From contig NC_057319.1 of NCBI RefSeq assembly GCF_000687475.1, positions 2,842,001 to 2,906,000 on the forward strand: a stretch of DNA of 64,000 nucleotides, written 5' to 3'. Below are positions 34,829 through 46,277 of this stretch, in pieces (position 1 is the first letter of the stretch; each line of letters opens with the position of its first letter). A model generated the notes under the pieces. It had not been told where the DNA came from, did not search any database, and saw nothing but the letters and a program-made list of their open reading frames with translations. Position numbers and translations under genes: made by a program. The DNA is from Ustilaginoidea virens (Eukaryota; Ascomycota; Sordariomycetes; Hypocreales; Clavicipitaceae).

Positions 34829-37335
34829 TTACCCCCACTGCACGAGCACCTTCTTCCCCTTTCTTCCCTTGTTTCCCCTCGGCGCGTCCTCCCCGTCCTG
34901 CTGGGACGTGGCCGTGGCCGTGGCCGTGGCCGTGGCGGCGTTCCCCGCGGCGGGGCGGCCCCTCCCCCACTGGAAGCTGGACTCGGCGTGCCCGTAGTCG
35001 CGGCGGACGGCGCGGCCGGAGCCGTATCCGAAGATGGTGGTTGTCGGCTTGGGCGCCGCGGGCAGGGCGGGGAACGCATCCTGGCCGCCGGCGTCCCGGC
35101 TGGTCGGGGATGCCCATGTCGAGCGCGACGACGACGACGTCGGCGGCGGCGGCGGCGGCGGCGGCGTAGCGTCTGCCGAGGGACCGGGCCCCAGCGCGGG
35201 AAAGGCAGACGACGAGGACGAGGACGAGGACGAGGCGGCAGAGGCGGCTGGCTGGCCCGCTGGCGAGCCCGTGCGGCTGGCGGGAGCGGCGCCGCCGAGG
35301 CGGGTGCTGTTCTTGAGCCTCAGCACGCGGTTGGAGTGCTTCTGCGCGGGCGCGGCGGCGGCGGCGTTGGGCAGCGCCGGGTTTGCCGCCACGGCGTGCG
35401 CCCAGCCGCTCGAGCTCGACGTGGCGCCCTGCATGCCGCCCAGGCCCGGCAGGCTGGGGTAGTCCTCGTTGATGGCGCGCCAGTCCTGCCAGGCTCTGCG
35501 CATGCCGTCCGCCTTGGCGCCGTCCCCGAACAGGTCGGCCACCTCGCGCACCAGGGTGCCGAGGGCGTTGGACGACGCGTCGGCAAAGAGCGCAAAGAAG
35601 GCGTCGACGAGCTGCGGCGCCGTCAGGTCGCCCTGGCGGTAGGCCGAGATGTGCTGCCGAAACGCCGCGACCTTGCTGGCGTCGTTGCCCACGAGGTTGG
35701 CCGCCCGCTCGACCACGGAGCTGTGCCGCACAAGCCGCGCTCGTTCCTCGGGCGAGAGGGCCGAGGTGTCTGCGACGGCGAGGGACGCCAGCGGGTCAAC
35801 GAGGCCGCTTTGGTTGCCGGCGCTGCGCGCGGCGGCGGCGGCTGTCGGAGTTGCTGGTCGGCGAGCGTTGGACGGCGAGGGGGCCGAGAGTTGTCCTCCA
35901 AACGTTCGGGTGGACACGGACTGTGCGGAATGGATCGCCAGCTGACGCTGCAGAGCGAGCTCATCCCTGCGCAGCGGCTGGGCAGGCGCTGCTGCTGCTG
36001 CTGCTGCTGGAGGCACGACGCCCGCGTTAGGGTCCCTGCCCCAGCCCCTGCCGCCGCTGCCGCCGCTGCCGCCGCCGTTGCCTCCGCCTCTACCGCGGCC
36101 GCCTTCCCCGTCTCTCTGGCCCCTCGCTTGGCCCTGGTAGGGCTGCCGCAGGTCGAACAGGGACATGTCGACCAGCCTGGCATCCCTGCCCACGGTGCGG
36201 CCGGCGTGCTCGCTCAGGTTGTGAGCTTGCAGATCCAGCTCCGACTCGAACACGACAAACTTCTTGTCCAGGCACTCGCTGTTGGAGCACATGTGGTGGT
36301 CCTTTTTGAAGTGCTGCTCGAGGGCGTTGTAGTCCTGGTAGTAGTGCGGCTGGCGCGCGTCGCGGCGGTCGCAGATGAAGCACCGCTCGTGCTTCATCCG
36401 GCAGTGCTCGTACAGCTTGTCGTCGTCGTAGAAGCGCTGGCCGCAGAAGCGGCACAGGGGGTGGCCCTTGAAGCCGGTCTGGTCCGCCGCGCCGGGCTTG
36501 TCGTCGCCGCGCCTCATGTGCTTCTCCAGCTCCCTGTCGGAGAAGAGCTCGTGCTCGTGCGTGAAGACCTTTTTGCTGCGCGTGCAGAGGTCGCACATCC
36601 GTTTGCGGTGCGCAGACTTGACGTGTCGGTGGAGGTCGGGCCAGCCGAGACCGGCAAAGTCGCACGACGGGTCGGGGCAGTTGTACCGTAGCAGCAGGAC
36701 CGTGTCGCCGACAATGTCCTCGTGCGCGTACTTGATGCCGATGGCCGAGTCGGTGGTGGTGATGTCCCTGGCCGAGTACTCCTCGAACCGCTTCTCGGCG
36801 TTGTCGGAGAAGATGACGTAGGGCGCCGGTGTCTGTTCCAGCCTTGTCAGCGGGCTTTGCTTCACTCGAGCTCTATTCCGCGGTGCCATCACGCGTTGGA
36901 CGTTGACCATCGTGCGTCGACCTCGACCGGGGGGCCAAAACCTACTCGGCAATGTGCGCAGTCCTTTGTCTTGTACAGAGCCCTCATCCGCAGTCCGCAA
37001 ATGTGGCAAGTGGCGTGATTACACGGAGCGAGCGAGTAATGGGCCACGGGATTCGCACAGATGAAGCAGACTTCGGCGTCTTCGCTGTCCGTCGCCGCCG
37101 CCGCCGCCGCCGCAGCAGCAGCAGCAGCAGCAGCAGCCGCCTGTGACTGCTGCTTCAGGACGGCAGCGGGTATGGGCGTGTTTGGAGACGGGTTCTGGCA
37201 GCTCGCGTCCCGATCCTGGCCAGAGCCGCCAGCACCGCCTCGTCGTCCGCGTCCGCGCCCGCGTCCGCGCCCGCGTGCACGACTACGGCTCGATCCCTCG
37301 CCTCCACGAACGGCTGCCCCTTCCGGAGAAGGCAT
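34829..37335 (-). CDS. hel2: HEL2/ZNF598-like RING E3 ubiquitin ligase
   Basis: Detects collided ribosomes and ubiquitinates 40S proteins to start ribosome-associated quality control. Two exons, 36946-37335 and 34829-36832 on the minus strand, give 797 residues. The 113-nt intron (GTAGGT...ACAG) directly follows the last RING residues. The RING finger spans Cys90-Cys129 (CFICANPVAHYSLAPCNH... CAHC). Several C2H2-type fingers follow (about 165-310: CDFAGLGWPDLHRHV, CRFCGQRFYDDDKLYEHC, CFICDRRDAR). The tail is low-complexity: Gly/Arg, Ala, Ser and Pro runs, a block near 430-530, and a basic end (NKGRKGKK). The N-terminus has RG repeats and an Ala16 run. The start at 37335 is the first ATG in the exon frame. 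Order of domains matches Hel2 closely. Confidence 0.93.
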
Positions 37336-37663
37336 GGCCACAGACGACGGACGAGCGATGGTGGCGTGACGCACAGCTTGCTGGGCAGGTTTGATTGAAC
37401 AACGCCAGAATGGTGGGCAGCAATGGATGATGGCAGAAAGAAAAGTCTTGCTTCGGTAAAACGTGCGGGCGTCAGGGTGGGATGATGTGTGATGCAGATG
37501 GTGGCGGTGGCAGTTGCAGTTGCTGCGCCTGATTTTGCCGTTCGTAAACTTTGGTTGGCGGGAAGGGGGCGGTGGGCCACAAAATCGGGGCGGGCCCTCT
37601 GCCAGCTTGCCGTGCCTGATAGGCCGAACATCGCCTCGCTCGTATCAAGTTGGCAGTGACAAG
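37336..37663. other. HEL2 5' flank, no gene seen
   Basis: Probable promoter and leader of HEL2, ending at the tRNA gene. No distinct motif recognised. Confidence 0.5.
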
Positions 37664-37756
37664 GCTGCTGTCGTCTAGGGGTCAGGACACCAGTTTGTGG
37701 TCTGAGGATTCCTGCACGATTCACTGGAAACCGAGGTTCGAGTCCTCGCCGCAGCA
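37664..37756 (+). tRNA. tRNA-His (GTG) with a 21-nt intron
   Basis: A full cloverleaf can be drawn. The acceptor stem is 37664-37670 with 37749-37755 (one T/C mismatch at the sixth pair). The D stem is GTCT/GGAC, the anticodon stem CCAGT/ACTGG, and the T arm CGAGG-TTCGAGT-CCTCG; the discriminator base is A37756. The anticodon GTG is at 37697-37699. After the purine at 37700 an intron of about 21 nt (37701-37721) interrupts the loop at the canonical position. The base before the gene is G. A T6 run follows seven bases after the end. Confidence 0.88.
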
Positions 37757-38187
37757 CATTGATTTTTTGCCGATTTTTTCTCTCTACTCTTTTTCTTTTT
37801 CATTAACTTTGATTCTGCTCCTTTTTGCAAGACTTTTTATACCGTCGTGACCGACAGACAGACCCGCGATGAAATTAGTACACACAAGTCGTGCAGCTCA
37901 TGGTGACGTCGACCGCTTCTGCTTCATCTTGTAAAGCGCCGCATCGCATTGTCCAGCCAAAGAAAGCCAAGCTATTTCCTGCCTATGCAACTACTGACCG
38001 GCCACTGGACCACTGCCTCCGGACCCGATGCCATGTCGAACGCAATTCCATTCCGCGCTGCCCGTCGACTATGCTGAAAAGATGGTGTTTCAAAAATAAG
38101 CCATCAAGGCGAAAAGAAACTCTCGGCAATTGGGCATCCCGCATCAACTACACACTCCTGTGACCCATGCGGTAGAAGAAAAAAGAG

Positions 38188-38221
<34 letters not shown>

Positions 38222-38585
38222 TGGCAAGTTCCCTCGCCATCCCATGCTGCCGGCGCAGAAACGAAAAGACGGGAACAAACCAAAGTAACAGACAAGCAAA
38301 GAAAAAAGGTGGTGGGGATGATAAAAATAGAAACCTCCATCCAGGCCTCGCGCACAAAGCCAGAAAAGGACAAAGTAGGAAGTGGCGGCAAAACATGATC
38401 CATTCATGAAATAAGCATCTTGCAAAGAAAAGACTTCAATTTATCCCCCAAGTTGCTCCCCCGGGCGCCAGAATGCCGTCAACTGTCGTTGCGTTTTGAG
38501 ATATTCCGCATTTAATAATAATTCGATAATAATTCGAAGAAAAAAGAAGAAGAAGAAGAAGAAGAAAGCACCAGTCAAGAAGCAA
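37757..38585. other. Intergenic, no gene seen
   Basis: Apart from the tRNA terminator it holds A32 (38188-38219) and AAG repeats (about 38540-38567), the latter next to the 3' end of the SWIB gene. Confidence 0.5.
37763..37768 (+). terminator. RNA polymerase III terminator of tRNA-His
   Basis: T6 immediately downstream of the tRNA, with a second T6 at 37774-37779 as backup. Confidence 0.8.
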
Positions 38586-39743
38586 TCACTGCTCCTCGCC
38601 AACCGGGTATAGGTGGTTGCCGATTTCCTTGTTCATCTTGAACATGTCGACGCGGGCTTGCTTGAAGACGGCCTGCATTTTGGCGTCGCAGCGGATCTGG
38701 CGCTTGTCGGATGGATCTTGGAGATTGTTGGCCTTGATGTGTTCCCACAGTCGCTTGACGACCTGGGGCCGCGAGAGCTGTGCACGACGATGCCCCAGTT
38801 AGCAATGCGCCCAGCGCAGGAAAACCAGCAGCATACGACACCGGCACGCGACGCCGACGCCGACGCAAAACTGCCGGCGGGTAGCACCCACCTGGGTCTC
38901 TCCGCAGATATCCGACAGCGTCGAGCTCAGGTTGAACGGCTTCTGGAAGCCGCCGCCAGCCTTTCGCTTCTTGACGCCCGAGTCTGCACTGCCGTCCACC
39001 TCGCTGTCGTTGTCGTCGTCTCGGATCTTCTTGGCGCTCTTCTTCCGGGGCGCCTTTCTCTTCTTGGTGCCTCGATCGCCGCCGCGCGTAGTTCGGCCGC
39101 GGGCTAGACTGTTCTCCTGGGCCTGAAGCTGCGCGGCCAGGCGCGCGTCTGCGTCTTCAGACGGGGACGACCGCTTTGCCTTTTTCTTCACGGGTTCGGG
39201 CGATGCGGATGGATCCGTCTCGTCGTGGTTGGAAACGCCGTTGGACCGCTTCGGCGCAGAGGTGGCGTCCTGGACGGACGAGGGAGGCATGCCGTCCGGG
39301 CTTGCGCCAGACACTGCATCAAAGCGTGCCTCGATCAGTCGTTTGATGGCATCCTGTGGCTTTTTGTCAGTTTTGGCAAAACGGGAAAACAAAACGCACC
39401 CCCCAGCTTCGCCACAGGCGCAAGGATGGGACGAATGTCGCCCAGTGTGAGCCCGACTGCTTCCTCCCCGGGCTCGTACCTTTTGTTCACTCAGATCCTT
39501 GCCGCCTAGACGTGCCTCCAACCCTTGCCGGACCTTTTTGCGAGAAATGGTTTCCAGGTCAGCAGTAGCAAGGATATCATCAATGATGGCGGTGTAGCGC
39601 TGGCGCTCTTCAAAATCCACTGCAGCGACAAAAAAAAGTCAGTAAGCCAGCCAGCCGTCCCGCATGATGGATAGACGAGAGGGGTTTTTTTTTTTCCCGG
39701 GGGGGCGACGAGAGTAGAGGATGGGCATACAAGGTGCAGACAT
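38586..39743 (-). CDS. DEK_C and SWIB/MDM2 domain protein (UAF30/Tri1-like)
   Basis: Nuclear protein, probably chromatin- or RNA polymerase I-associated as for yeast Uaf30 and its relative Tri1. Four coding exons on the minus strand, 39731-39743 (13 nt), 39480-39619, 38892-39353 and 38586-38777, give 268 residues. The tiny first exon supplies MSAP and one base of Leu5. The DEK_C-like helical domain covers about 5-50 (RYTAIIDDILATADLETIS, VRQGLEARL). A Lys/Arg/Ser-rich linker has several nuclear-localisation-like stretches (GTKKRKAPRKKSAKK). The SWIB domain covers about 180-265: FQKPFNLSSTLSDICGE, LSRPQVVKRLWEHIKANNL, MFKMNKEIGNHLYP. Introns of 111, 126 and 114 nt all preserve frame. Exact yeast counterpart is uncertain. 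Confidence 0.92.
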
Positions 39744-41087
39744 GATGCCAACCAGAGCCAAGGTTATTCGTATTCGACCTTTTCTTTTTTTTCCCTTCCC
39801 AGCCCTGTTTTGTCAAGACAAAAAAAAGAAAGATGCGACTATCAGAAAGGGCAAGACTATCACGGCAAAGCAAAGTCAGCTGCTAAAAACCCGACTTCTA
39901 TAGCATAGCCTGTCGTCAAAAGTCGCGATCCCCCGCGATCACCAAGCGCGGCCAGGCCAACAAGAGGTTTGGCAGAGGCGATAAAGATTGATTTCGACGG
40001 CCAACGTCCAAGTCGACTCGTGTTCGGGAATCGCAATGAGAAGGGGGGAGAAGCAGTCAACAGCCCGGGTAGTCTAGGTTGTGCTGGTGATGATGAAAGG
40101 AGACGAGGTTCGGATGGGGTAAAACGGAGGCGTTCGCCTGGGAATCCTGCAAAGGTAATTGGGTATCGCACGTTTACGTGGAACTGCTCCAAGGCCGCGG
40201 CGGGGGCGGGTAGGTTAGGTGGGTGGGTGGCTCCCAAGGGCAGCAAGAAAAAGGGAAAGGGACAGGGGGGAAAAAAAAAAGGAAAATAAAGGGAAAAAGC
40301 GAATCAAGAAAAGAAAAGAGGGAAAAGGATGCAGATGTGAGCGGAAGCCGCGGGGGGGGAGGGGGAATTTGGCCAGGGAAACCGCAACGGAAGGGCGCGG
40401 TGAGGGAGATGAGGGAGGCAAAGGGTTTGGTTTGGTTTGGTTTGGTTTGGTTTGGTGACCCAAGTTGCGTGAGCGCGGCGGCGCAAAAGTGATGCTCAAC
40501 AACAAGGCAGAAGGGCAGAGAGAAGTGTCAGGCAAAGTAGTTGTCAGCAAGGCAAGAGTCGGGCTAGGCAAGAGTCATCGAGGGCGGGGGTTCGCCAAAC
40601 GAGCCGTCCAAGTACCTACCTACCTACCTACCTCAGGTAGGTACATGGCAGTTATTTGTGGCTGGGGTTGCGTGAGAGTGGCCCGCGTGAAGAAGCGTGA
40701 GGCTGGCCAGTTGTGGGGGTCGGGTGCCCTCTGCCGAGTTCCTCTGGAAGCTCTGGAGTTCTGCGGTGCGGCCACTTTGAGCGGCTCGAGCCAGAGCGTG
40801 CGCCCACAGGAACCCGAGGGTCGCAGGCTGCAGCCAATCCGGACCTTGAATTGGGAGCTAGCACGGCTAGGTCGACAAGTCTTGTCACGTGGCAGATCTA
40901 GATCCCCCTTCGGCTCGGCGGCTGGCGGCTGGCGGCTTCGCTCACGATGAAGCCGACTTCAACGGAGCATGCATGGCGTTGGACTGTCACGCCCAGCTTC
41001 CCAGAGGTCGGAAACCAACAAACAAACAGCATCAACATTTTGCATACTCCGTACAAAGAGTGGAGACGCCGTCCCACCGGGCCTCCG
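39744..41087. other. Intergenic, no gene seen
   Basis: Promoter side of the SWIB gene. It holds G and A runs (about 40265-40310), a GGTTT pentanucleotide array (about 40425-40455), a GGTACC/TACC cluster (40611-40645) and a TACTCCGTAC motif (41045-41054) just before the 3' end of the next gene. Confidence 0.5.
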
Positions 41088-42565
41088 TCACGACCGCAGA
41101 TATTCGCACACCGTCCTTGCCCAGCGCCCAGCCGACTTGTAACTCCACATGCCCGGCGCGTTGCCCGATTGCAATCCTTCAATGGCGTCTGCCAACTCGG
41201 GCCCCGAGCCTTCCCTTTTCACCTCACAGAGGCTGTATAGGTACGTCTTGAACGAGAACAGAATGGCTCGCGTTTCGGGCAAGCGAGTGAGGGTTTGGAG
41301 CTCGACGCGTACAAAGGTCTGGTGTGCCGGGAATCAGAACAGAGCATTGCAAGCACGTCGACAAGTTTTGGCATTGGCATTTGCATTTGCATTGGCATAT
41401 GGCTTACTTTTTCAATGTCGATGCTCCTGTTGTTGTCCGGACCGGCTGCCTTGTCATCGTGGGTGTGGCTTCCGAGCTTGCATAGCTCGTCGTCTGTTTG
41501 CACGGTCCACTTCCAGACGGGTTAGCAAGCCAGGCCAAGCCGGGTAAAAGAGACTCGCTGCAGGTGATGCGCGTCGCCGGCCACGCTCGCCCGAGGATAC
41601 ACGACGAGAGAGACTCACATTCAGCCTCTTGACGCTCTTTCCGACTTGCAGCTTCGCGAAAAACCGCTCCACGCTCGATCCAATCTTGCCATAGGACGGA
41701 ACGGGCGCGTGGATGTCCATGAGCAGCCGGCCCATCTTGGCCGAGGGGTCGAATCCCGCCGGAAAACAACACACAAACGCCACGCAAAGATGGCCATCAG
41801 GCGTGCCGTGCAGGAGAAACAGGTCCTCCTCTATGGTCTCGCCCAAGGCGCGCAGGCCAGCCGCGCAGTCGGCGGGTGGATCCGCAGGAAACGACTTCCC
41901 AGTGACCTTGTTTTGGAAAACGGAACGGTCGGCAGATAGCCTGAACATTGTGGGATAGCGAACCGGGAGATGGTCCTTGAGAAGATACGAGTACACTTCT
42001 GCCACTGCTTCTCTGCCGCGGGCAAGGCAGCCGTGAACAGTCGAGCCCTTTTGCTCAATCAACCTGCGACGCAGCGTGACTCTGTCCAGGTAGTCCCTGT
42101 CCACGGTGACGAGGTTGGAGGGCGCGTCTTGCTGAAGTGCTTGCGAGGCTGTCAGCGGCGACGCCAACCACGGGACGAGGTTGGGCACGCATAGGAAAAG
42201 CAAGGTTTTACCCATGGTTATGTGATACACCGGCTTGACGGGCATGTACTTGGTAGGCTCTACTGCTTTCCAATCAAGATCCGGCAAGGGTTCCAGCGCA
42301 GCATCTGCCGCAGGAGATGTCTTTTCTTGTGGCGTGCCAGCATGTCTCTTGGCCGTCGCTTCTCGACTCACCACCTAGCTGAGATGAGCCAAATAAGCCC
42401 ATACTGGCAGAGATGGTGCTAGTTGAGAGCATCCAAGGGGAGGAGAGGCATGCACACCTGCGTGTATACAGCCGTCAGGAAGACGACGAGCCCGCAAACG
42501 AGAATGCACCGGGACGGGACGCTTTCGAGCAGCTTCCAAAGCCCGTCACCGGCGAGGGCAGCCAT
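41088..42565 (-). CDS. DUF3445 heme-dependent oxidative N-demethylase-like protein
   Basis: Belongs to the DUF3445/HODM family, in which characterised members use heme to oxidise N-methylated amines; the substrate here is unknown. Exons on the minus strand are 42458-42565, 41619-42374, 41408-41509 and 41088-41318. The N-terminal exon encodes a membrane anchor (RCILVCGLVVFLTAVY). Family blocks follow: PVKPVYHITM, DYLDRVTLRRRL, HAPVPSYGKIGSSVERFFAKL, NWTVQTDDEL, IDIEKTFVRVELQTLTRLP and FSFKTYLY. Read as four exons the product is 398 residues. A possible extra intron at 42149-42211 (GTAAAA...ACAG, 63 nt, in frame) would remove a hydrophobic insert after HITM and leave 377. Family membership is secure, catalytic activity is not shown. 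Confidence 0.87.
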
Positions 42566-43163
42566 GATTCGCCGAGGGGGGAAGTCAGCGGGCCAGGGAT
42601 CGCAGTCAAATCCTGGAGAGAGCGAGGCGCCGTCCACGAGGATGTTTGATTGTACCGGATCCCGAAAGCGACGGGCGGCGTGGCGTGGCAGCGATGGGCG
42701 GCGGCAAGGGCGGGAAGGGCGGGATGAATGGTCGGGGCTCAGAGACGGCGCATCCACCGTTTACGTCATGGCCGATTGCTGCTGGTCGCCGGTGCGATGG
42801 CGGCCACGGCCAAGAGGGTCTGGTCCAGTGCGGTGCGTTTTCAACGGAGCACAATGGTTGTCTTGGCAGAGCGGAGGGGGATGCAGACGCAGCAGTTGGG
42901 TGGCCAGGTGATGATGGGTTGGTTATGTACCTTGTTGGATGTCCGTCTTTTGCCCTTTGGAGTAGTTGGACTGAGGGAGACGCGAGCGGGGGTCGGACAA
43001 CCTGGGAAGCCACGACTTGGACACCTACCTAGGAGGTAGGTACCTAGGTACCTCCTATCCACGGCCACGGGGAGCCAATGACAAGTGACGGCAACGCTTG
43101 TGCGACGTGGGATGCGGGTGGCGATGGTGCTCGGTACTTTATGCCTGGTTTCAATGTTTCTTT

Positions 43164-43210
<47 letters not shown>

Positions 43211-44279
43211 ACAGGCTGACACTGGCTGTCACTGGACCCTCCTCCAGGCGGCTTTCTCTGGAACAACGTGCGCCCCCGGCGAGTCCACGGAGACGAGATG
43301 GCGAGACGGCGAGATCGTCGACGAGTCAAGCACGCCCCTACCCACCAAGACCAAGTTCATCACGTCGAAAAGAAAGCGGCGTCTCGTCCAGGGGCGGCGA
43401 TGGCGAGGTGGTCAAAGCCCCCAGTGTCACGGTTGCATATGTTCCCTGCCCACCTCAAAGGGCCGTCCTGACGGATCCTGCTGCGCCTCGGATCGAGCCA
43501 TGTCGGAAACAAGAACCATAAATCTGAATCGCCGGATGCCCCTTTACTGCGCGCCATTTCACGCTCGACCATCGCCAAAACTTGCCCGCGCGCCGAGGCG
43601 ACGAAACAAAATGGCGCTCGCAAACCCCAGGCAACGCCATTCCCTCCCGCCCCTCCTGCTGGGGGGCACGCCTCTCGAAAAGAATCATGGGAGCAGCATT
43701 AAACACCCCGTGTTTTTTTTTTTTTTTTTTGCCGGCAACTCTAAACCTGCTGTCTGTCCATCTGCTCTTTTTCTGCACCGAGTATCCGTACATGCTGCGG
43801 CGGCCAGGTGCGGTGCGGTGCCAGTGTAACCCAACTTTTTGCCCAACCCAACCCTCCCTGCTGCGTTTCTTGCCATCCCGCCACCTCGTATTCCGACGAG
43901 AATTAATTCTGCACGCTGCGTGACAGGATTTGCAAATGCCCCTTCTTGCCAAGGGATCCGCCGACCGGCCCGGGCCTTGCTGTTTTAGACGAAACCGTCT
44001 CATCATGTGTTTGTTGTTGTTGTGCGCTCCATTGCAATACAGTCCGGGCAAGGGGGTCTCACGCTGTTTTCGGAATCCAACCGACAGACAAGACGCGAGT
44101 AATAATAGCAGAAAAAAAAAAAAAAGAAAGAAAAAGAAAGAGGCAAATAAAACACCTAGATGAGACACTCCCTCGTCTTAGAAGGGACTCCCCCCCAAGT
44201 ATATAAGCTGCAACGTCCCCTTTTGCTTTGGAAAAACATCATCCTTCCCATCACCACCGTCATCTGCAACCCAACCACC
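42566..44279. other. Intergenic between divergent genes, no gene seen
   Basis: It contains a GGTACC/CCTAGG cluster (43024-43058), T40 (43166-43205), T runs near 43712-43730 and an A-rich run near 44112-44140. The right end has a TATA box for the small secreted protein gene. Confidence 0.5.
44200..44206 (+). promoter_or_regulatory. TATA box of the small secreted protein gene
   Basis: TATATAA, 80 bp upstream of the start codon at 44280. It is followed by a C/A-rich leader (CATCACCACCGTCATC) ending CAACCACCATG, a good fungal start context. Confidence 0.6.
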
Positions 44280-44759
44280 ATGAAGTCTGTTCATATGCTG
44301 GCCCTTCTCGCCTCTGCGGCCGCGGCTGCTCCCTCCCGCGTGCTGCAGCCCGCCGAGATCCCCCAGTCTCTCGCTCAGATCGAGGCCCAGTTCAACCCGG
44401 CCCCGGTACCCAAGTGGACCGTGGAAAGCCTCAAGCGCACCTGTGCCGCCGACGACAGCTCCTGCACGTGGCACTTCTTCATCGACAACCACGTTGCCAG
44501 CAAGGCGACGGAAATCACCTACGTCGTAGAGGGGCCTGGCGCGTCCCGGGCCAAGAGCGGACCGTCCGAGTTTGGCAACTACACCATCACGTCCAGCTGG
44601 AGCGACCAGTTTGGCGCCGACAAAGGGTTCACTGCTCTCTCGGCCATTGACCGCAAGGCTGGCCTGATAAGTTTCCCGGCGTATCGCGACGTGGACGTCA
44701 AGGAGGGGAAGGTGGTTGCTGACAAGGACTTTGACGTCTACTACCTCGACTCGAAATGA
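44280..44759 (+). CDS. Small secreted protein of unknown function
   Basis: Single exon, 159 residues. A signal peptide (MKSVHMLALLASAAAA) is followed by a region resembling small secreted proteins common in hypocrealean and other ascomycete genomes. Only two cysteines, eight residues apart (RTCAADDSSCTW), probably form one disulfide. The motifs HFFIDNHVA, TYVVEG and FGNYTITSSWSDQFG suggest a compact beta-rich fold, and NYT is a possible glycosylation site. I cannot assign a function. The TATA box and strong start context suggest high or inducible expression. Confidence 0.85.
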   Translation: MKSVHMLALLASAAAAAPSRVLQPAEIPQSLAQIEAQFNPAPVPKWTVESLKRTCAADDSSCTWHFFIDNHVASKATEITYVVEGPGASRAKSGPSEFGNYTITSSWSDQFGADKGFTALSAIDRKAGLISFPAYRDVDVKEGKVVADKDFDVYYLDSK

Positions 44760-46277
44760 ACCTTGACATTACCCGAGGGAAGGAGTGGTGTGTGAAATCA
44801 AGGCGTCATTTTAGTCATTTAGGCCTAGGAGGGGCAGGTGGATGGCCAATGCCTTTGTTCTTTGGGGAAGGGATCGTTGCCGACGCGCACTCGGCTGGCA
44901 CGGCTTTGTTCTGGAAAGGCGGGACGAAGAAGGGGAAAGCCTCGACGTTTGTTTGATCCTTTAGACAGAGACGGGTCTCGTGATGACGCAAAGAATATTA
45001 CAGGACGGTTCCGTGATTGACGGCAGAGTCTTTGGGGGGAAATCCTGGGCCTGTTGTGACGTGAGATTTGTTCGTTTGTTCGTACGGTACGCCAGGCCCG
45101 AGCCCTTTCCCCGAACGCGTCCGTTATACAAGCAGGACAAAACAGATGCATCGACAAGTCGCCGGGAATGCGGAGCAAGGAATGCGGAGCAATCTGGCTG
45201 CCAAAGCCTTATTGAAAGGTACCGTGGCATTTCAGCAAGCAACCGACATGACCAGAACTGCCGGCAGGCGGTAGAGGTAGACTTCGGGATGAGGAGACTT
45301 GGGCAGGAGGCCGCAGGAACATGCCGCGCCGAGCCCGTTGCATGACAGCAAACTCCCCTTACCCAGCGACCCGGCTGATGAGGTTGTCCCTGCGCGCTTG
45401 CGAAGATTGGGCCATCACCCGACAACGGCGGAGAAGTGCGCAGGTTGCAGGTTCCTGGTTCGACGAGTTGGGGCGGCAGGCCGATCAATCGTATCCTTCC
45501 TACCTTATTAGTAGCGAACTATTAGCGAACTCCTCACGTCGTTTCTCACTTCTCAGAAAAAGGCCAGGGTGAGCGATGGCGTCGAATCAAACAACTCCCC
45601 TCGGGTTGGCAAGGTGGGTGGGCTGGCCGCTGGGATGGGATGGGATGGGATGCTCACGTTGCTTTGCTCCGTGCGGGGCGATACCACTTGCACGGAGTAC
45701 TTGCCCGCGCCGGCGCCGCTTGGCGCCATCCAGATTCCAGAGTCGAAACAAGGCAGCAGGCAGCAGGCAGCAAGCAGCAAGCAGCGCGTCCAAACCCTTG
45801 GGGGTTCCAATCACGCAATCAGCACGACTTCTCAATCGCAGAGCAGGAATCTCCAACGTTTCCATCCCAAGCCCCGTCACCGCAATGGCCGGACTGGTCC
45901 CTTGGACTTTCCGGTTCCATGATCCATGACGGGGGGAGCGAGGGGAGCGAGGTACCAAGATCAACCCCCCCGCAGGGCCACATCATGTTCCCACATCACG
46001 TTGCCACGCCATGTCCACCTGCTCTGCTCCATCGACAACAACCACGGCGTCGTCTCCCTGGCAAGCCTCAAGGTAAGGTGACATTTTTCAAACGCCATGC
46101 CGGGGTGTCCTGGTCCATGATTGCCGTGCAGGCTCTCCTTCCCCTACTCTTTTTTTATTTTTTTTTTTATTTTTATTTTTTTTATCCCTCCCCTTTATCC
46201 CCCCCCCCCTGGTCCTCGTTGGCTCTCTTTTTTTTTCTTTTTTTTCTTGCCTTCTTCTTTCCTCTCTCCCTTCGTAC
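44760..46277. other. Intergenic, no gene seen
   Basis: It contains a GGGAT pentamer array (about 45630-45653), a GCAGGCAGCA/GCAAGCA array (about 45752-45786) and dense T and C runs (about 46150-46260) directly before the glycosyltransferase start, probably its leader. Confidence 0.5.

Noticed and set aside
34814..36691. 625-codon plus-strand frame across HEL2
   Set aside because: Antisense to HEL2; low-complexity Ala/Arg/Gly composition.
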